In this document: positions 7,728-10,180 of the stretch, in pieces
Layout of the letters: the number at the start of each line of letters is the position of its first letter
Numbering within the stretch: position 1 is the stretch's first letter
From: Comamonadaceae bacterium
GTDB taxonomy: Bacteria > Pseudomonadota > Gammaproteobacteria > Burkholderiales > Burkholderiaceae
DNA length: 10,180 nucleotides
Assembly: GCA_947374535.1 (NCBI GenBank)
Contig: CANCCJ010000096.1
Coordinates: 1-10,180 of the forward strand
Direction of reading: 5' to 3'
The notes under the pieces: model-generated
Databases searched by the model: none
Seen by the model: the letters and a program-made list of their open reading frames with translations, nothing else
What the model was told of the DNA's origin: nothing
Made by a program: the position numbers and the translations under genes

Positions 7728-7734
7728 AAAACAG
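7719..7734. promoter_or_regulatory. LexA/SOS-box-like palindrome
   Basis: CTGTATAAAAAAACAG fits the CTGT-N8-ACAG arrangement that LexA recognises in gamma- and betaproteobacteria and matches 13 of 16 positions of the idealised CTGTATATATATACAG, including all eight outer bases. One further C/G pair (7718 and 7735) extends the dyad. It covers the -10 of the transporter promoter and the presumed -35 of parE, a normal position for a repressor site. The alternative is a chance dyad around an A-tract; no lexA gene is in the window to test against. Confidence 0.45.
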
Positions 7735-7788
7735 GCCGAAGGTTTTCCTCCATCAAAGAGAGGCCATCGGCTCCCCAAGTAAACCCCC

Positions 7789-7806
7789 GCGACAACGGTT
7801 TGTCGC
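7789..7806. promoter_or_regulatory. 18-base dyad upstream of MFS gene
   Basis: GCGACAA (7789-7795) and TTGTCGC (7800-7806) are perfect inverted repeats around CGGT, ending 22 bases before the transporter ATG. It lies downstream of the likely start site, so it may be a leader hairpin or a roadblock-type operator for an unidentified regulator. It has no U-tract and is not a usual terminator. Confidence 0.4.
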
Positions 7807-7828
7807 CGCATTGGTTAAAGTCGAGGGC

Positions 7829-9061
7829 ATGACTAACCAACACAAAACACTGCCCATGTGGCAGGTGCTGGCCTGCGGGGCCGCCATCGTCACCTTGTCC
7901 ATGGGCGTGCGCCACGGCTTTGGCCTGTGGCTACAACCCATCACCCAAGCGCAAGACTGGACCCGCGAAAACTTTGCCATGGCCATTGCCATTCAAAACC
8001 TGACTTGGGGTTTCGCTGGCATCTTCTCGGGCATGCTAGCTGACCGCTTTGGCGCGTTCCGCGTCATCGTGACCTGTGCGATTCTTTACGCATTGGGCTT
8101 GGTGGGCATGGCGCATTCCTCAACGCCTGCTTTATTTACTGCCACGGCGGGTGTGCTGATTGGCATCGCCCAGGCAGGCACAACTTATGCTGTGATTTAC
8201 GGTGTGATTGGGCGCAACGTGAGCGCCGCTAAGCGCTCATGGGCCATGGGCGTAGCGGCGGCGGCTGGCTCGTTTGGACAATTCTTGATGGTCCCCACCG
8301 AGGGCTACCTCATCAGCACGTTCGGTTGGCAAGAAGCCTTGGTGTGGTTGGCGCTGTCGGTCATGCTCATTATTCCGCTCGCCTACGGTTTGCGCGAACC
8401 CGGCTTTGCGGGCGGCGCCACACCGCATCGCGAGCAGTCCATCATGCATGCACTGCGCGAAGCCATGGGCTACCGCAGCTTTCAACTGCTGATGGCGGGT
8501 TACTTCGTGTGCGGTTTTCAGGTGGTGTTCATTGGCGTGCACATGCCCAGCTACTTGAAAGACCACGGTTTGTCGCCTGAAGTGGCCAGCATTGCGTTGG
8601 CACTCATTGGTCTGTTCAACGTGTTTGGCACTTACATCGCGGGTAGCTTAGGTCAACGCATGGCCAAGCGCAAAATTTTGTCGTTCATATATTTTTCACG
8701 CTCGGTCGCCATCGTGTTGTTCTTGTTGGCGCCGCTCACCCCCATGAGCGTGTACATCTTCTCTGGCGTGATGGGCTTGTTGTGGCTCTCCACCGTGCCG
8801 CCAACCAACGCCGTGGTGGCGCAAATTTTTGGTGTAGCGCATTTATCCATGTTGGGCGGCTTTGTGTTTTTTAGCCACCAAATTGGCAGCTTCATGGGCG
8901 TTTGGCTGGGCGGCTACTTGTACGACAAGACCGGCAGCTACGACATCGTTTGGTACATCTCGATTGCGCTGGGTGTGTTTGCCGCCTTGGTGAACTTACC
9001 AGTGAAAGAAAGTGCCATTGCGCGTGATGACAAACGCGAGCCCAAGATCATCACCGCTTGA
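7829..9061 (+). CDS. MFS transporter
   Basis: A 410-aa inner-membrane protein with about 12 hydrophobic segments in two halves and a polar central loop near LREPGFAGGATPHREQ. The loop between helices 2 and 3 has GMLADRFGAFRV (68-79), the conserved motif A of the major facilitator superfamily. The N-terminal RHGFGLWLQPITQAQDW resembles monocarboxylate / oxalate-formate-antiporter-like members, but the substrate cannot be deduced. I chose the ATG at 7829 (MTNQHKTLP), preceded closely by GAGGGC; an in-frame TTG at 7811 would add six residues. The gene is divergent from parE, sharing a 143-base region with overlapping promoter-like boxes. Its stop lies 8 bases before the next small gene, so the two are probably co-transcribed. 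Confidence 0.92.
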   Translation: MTNQHKTLPMWQVLACGAAIVTLSMGVRHGFGLWLQPITQAQDWTRENFAMAIAIQNLTWGFAGIFSGMLADRFGAFRVIVTCAILYALGLVGMAHSSTPALFTATAGVLIGIAQAGTTYAVIYGVIGRNVSAAKRSWAMGVAAAAGSFGQFLMVPTEGYLISTFGWQEALVWLALSVMLIIPLAYGLREPGFAGGATPHREQSIMHALREAMGYRSFQLLMAGYFVCGFQVVFIGVHMPSYLKDHGLSPEVASIALALIGLFNVFGTYIAGSLGQRMAKRKILSFIYFSRSVAIVLFLLAPLTPMSVYIFSGVMGLLWLSTVPPTNAVVAQIFGVAHLSMLGGFVFFSHQIGSFMGVWLGGYLYDKTGSYDIVWYISIALGVFAALVNLPVKESAIARDDKREPKIITA

Positions 9062-9069
9062 GTTTGGGC

Positions 9070-9210
9070 ATGAACATCCTCTCGCATCGCCTGGTTTACC
9101 AAGTCTTGATCGGCTTGGTGTGCATGGCTGTGCTTATGGCCGTTTTGTCGATGTATTTGCAACCTGATTTTTTGCTGACCTTGGCCAACCAGGTGTGGGG
9201 ATGTTTTTGA
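9070..9210 (+). CDS. 46-aa single-pass membrane protein
   Basis: The open frame from ATG 9070 encodes MNILSHRLVYQVLIGLVCMA and continues through a strongly hydrophobic stretch (about residues 9-30) to a C-terminal QPDFLLTLANQVWGCF. It fills exactly the gap between the MFS stop (8 bases upstream) and the methyltransferase start (1 base downstream), which argues for a real gene. The layout is a short positively charged N terminus, one transmembrane helix and a short amphipathic tail. I recall similar tiny proteins ending PDFxxxLAxQxWxCF before methyltransferase genes in related Comamonadaceae, but cannot verify that here. Function unknown. The ribosome site is weak (GAGTTTGGGC). Confidence 0.65.
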   Translation: MNILSHRLVYQVLIGLVCMAVLMAVLSMYLQPDFLLTLANQVWGCF

Positions 9211-9211
9211 G

Positions 9212-9769
9212 ATGAGTGCCTTGCACCATGGGCAAGAGCCCGCCTCTACCTGGGTGACACGTTGGTCGCACCTGCTGCCGACTGCCTGCAGCGTGCTTGA
9301 TGTGGCCTGCGGACATGGCCGCCACATGCGCCACTTTGCTGCGCTAGGTCACCCCGTGGTAGGCATAGATCGTAATCCAGAGGCCATAGCGGCCGTCAGC
9401 CCCATCGGCGAGGCTATTGTTAGTGACATCGAAAATGGTCCATGGCCGCTGCTTGGCCGCACTTTTGGTGGTGTGGTCGTGACCCATTACTTATGGCGGC
9501 CCTTGTGGCCAAGCCTCTTGAACAGCCTTACCCCTAACGGCGTGTTGATTTACGAAACCTTTTCAGCGGGCAACGAAACCGTAGGTAAACCCTCGCGCAC
9601 TGACTTTTTACTGCAATCCGCTGAGCTGCTGACGGTGTGCAAAGACCTACGCTTGGTGGCGTTTGAAGAAGGTTTTTTGCCTCAGCCCGAACGCTTTGTG
9701 CAACGTATCGTCGCTGTCCGCGAGGCGAACGCAACACAAACGCCTGTGCGCTACCCGCTTTCTAGCTAA
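9212..9769 (+). CDS. Class I SAM-dependent methyltransferase
   Basis: A 185-aa Rossmann-fold methyltransferase. Motif I is VLDVACGHGRH (28-38), the glycine-rich SAM-binding loop, and Asp53 in VVGIDRNPEA is the acidic residue expected to bind the ribose hydroxyls. SDIENGPWPL (71-80) and VVVTHYLWRPL (88-98) follow at the positions of motifs II-III, then GVLIYETFSAGNE (110-122). The fold is short, without added domains, as in Methyltransf_11 / TehB-like proteins; the acceptor is unknown. No signal peptide, so cytoplasmic. It starts one base after the stop of the 46-aa protein, with GGGGA about ten bases upstream inside that gene. No terminator separates it from dapA. Confidence 0.88.
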   Translation: MSALHHGQEPASTWVTRWSHLLPTACSVLDVACGHGRHMRHFAALGHPVVGIDRNPEAIAAVSPIGEAIVSDIENGPWPLLGRTFGGVVVTHYLWRPLWPSLLNSLTPNGVLIYETFSAGNETVGKPSRTDFLLQSAELLTVCKDLRLVAFEEGFLPQPERFVQRIVAVREANATQTPVRYPLSS

Positions 9770-9824
9770 AAAAACACATTGGCACTCGCTAGAATGAACG
9801 TTTTTCCTTGACCGACCAACGGAC
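9770..9824 (+). promoter_or_regulatory. dapA upstream region with possible promoter
   Basis: The 55-base gap has TAGAAT (9790-9795), 5 of 6 to the -10 consensus, 29 bases before the dapA ATG. No good -35 lies at 16-18 bases (only an A-rich TAAAAA near 9767). TTGGCA at 9779 is too close to pair with it. A T-run (9801-9805) follows, and GGAC precedes the ATG as a weak ribosome site. dapA may have its own promoter or be read from the upstream operon. Confidence 0.35.
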
Positions 9825-10180
9825 ATGACACCCATCACCGGCAGCATCGTGGCTTTGACCACCCCCATGCACACAGACGGCAGCGTCGACTACCCCACCC
9901 TGCGCAAACTGATTGATTGGCACATTGCCGAAGGCACCGATTGCATCGGCGTTGTGGGCACCACTGGCGAGTCACCCACCGTCAATGTGGAAGAGCACTG
10001 CGAAATCATCCGCGTGTCTGTCGAACAAGCTGCCAAACACACCGAGCGTCATGTGCCCATCATGGCGGGCTGTGGCGCTAACTCCACCGCGGAAGCGATT
10101 GAGCTGGCCAAGTTCGCCAAGAAAGTTGGTGCACATTGCCAACTGCAAGTGGTGCCCTACTACAACAAGCCCACACAAGA
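9825..10180 (+). CDS. dapA: 4-hydroxy-tetrahydrodipicolinate synthase, 5' part
   Basis: The first 118 codons of dapA are present before the right edge. The enzyme condenses pyruvate with aspartate semialdehyde in the cytoplasm, the first committed step to diaminopimelate and lysine. The start [15 protein letters not shown] is typical. [11 protein letters not shown] (42-52) carries the Thr46/Thr47 pair equivalent to E. coli Thr44/Thr45, [11 protein letters not shown] (81-91) is the next conserved strand-loop, and VVPYYNKP (109-116) contains the tyrosine that protonates the Schiff base. The Schiff-base lysine lies beyond the window. A distant member of the same lyase family (for example N-acetylneuraminate lyase) is unlikely given these motifs. 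Confidence 0.93.
   Translation, partial: MTPITGSIVALTTPMHTDGSVDYPTLRKLIDWHIAEGTDCIGVVGTTGESPTVNVEEHCEIIRVSVEQAAKHTERHVPIMAGCGANSTAEAIELAKFAKKVGAHCQLQVVPYYNKPTQ

Noticed and set aside
7307..7915. A 202-codon minus-strand frame spanning the parE start and the MFS start
   Set aside because: It overlaps two secure genes and the divergent promoter region, and its translation shows no domain; it is a frame-shifted shadow of parE.
9780..9795. TGGCAC before dapA as a sigma54 -24 box
   Set aside because: The matching -12 element (TTGC) is absent; AGAA is found at that spacing.
9779..9805. TTGGCACTC as a CIRCE heat-shock half-site
   Set aside because: The second half-site (GAGTGCTAA after 9 bases) is absent.

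Overview
The window looks like a chromosomal segment of a betaproteobacterium, most likely order Burkholderiales and family Comamonadaceae. This rests on moderately high GC, ParE/ParC sequence character, a DCC-family protein beside a CxxC small protein, and the MFS / tiny membrane protein / methyltransferase / dapA series. The assignment is made by eye, not by search. I see no tRNA, rRNA, insertion sequence, CRISPR array, phage gene or recognisable defence system. Nearly every base lies in or next to an ordinary gene, and no stretch above 300 bases lacks one.

Layout. Bases 1-2414 read leftward on the minus strand: an amidase-signature hydrolase, then a small secreted Gly-rich protein with a C-terminal cysteine pair, a four-helix MAPEG-type membrane protein whose start overlaps the previous stop (ATGA), and a second, paralogous Gly/His-rich secreted protein cut by the left edge. 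Bases 2483-3254 read rightward: a DCC-family thioredoxin-like protein (DGxCPLC) and a 91-aa protein with two CxxC pairs. This pair meets parC head-on, and the 100-base gap holds a strong two-way hairpin terminator plus a second perfect hairpin.

Bases 3358-7685 on the minus strand are parE and parC, the two topoisomerase IV subunits, transcribed parE first with a 4-base ATGA overlap. The 143-base gap upstream of parE is divergent and busy. It holds a -10-like TACAAT facing parE, a good sigma70-type promoter facing the transporter, a near-consensus LexA-type palindrome (CTGT-N8-ACAG) overlapping both, and an 18-base dyad just upstream of the transporter start.

Rightward from 7829 come a 12-helix MFS transporter, a 46-aa single-pass membrane protein, a class I SAM-dependent methyltransferase (these three almost without gaps, probably one operon) and the 5' part of dapA, the lysine/diaminopimelate pathway enzyme, cut by the right edge.

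Most of the window is housekeeping. The points worth a second look are the possible SOS-type control of topoisomerase IV and/or the transporter, the paralogous secreted pair around the MAPEG gene, the tiny membrane protein, and the double-CxxC protein.
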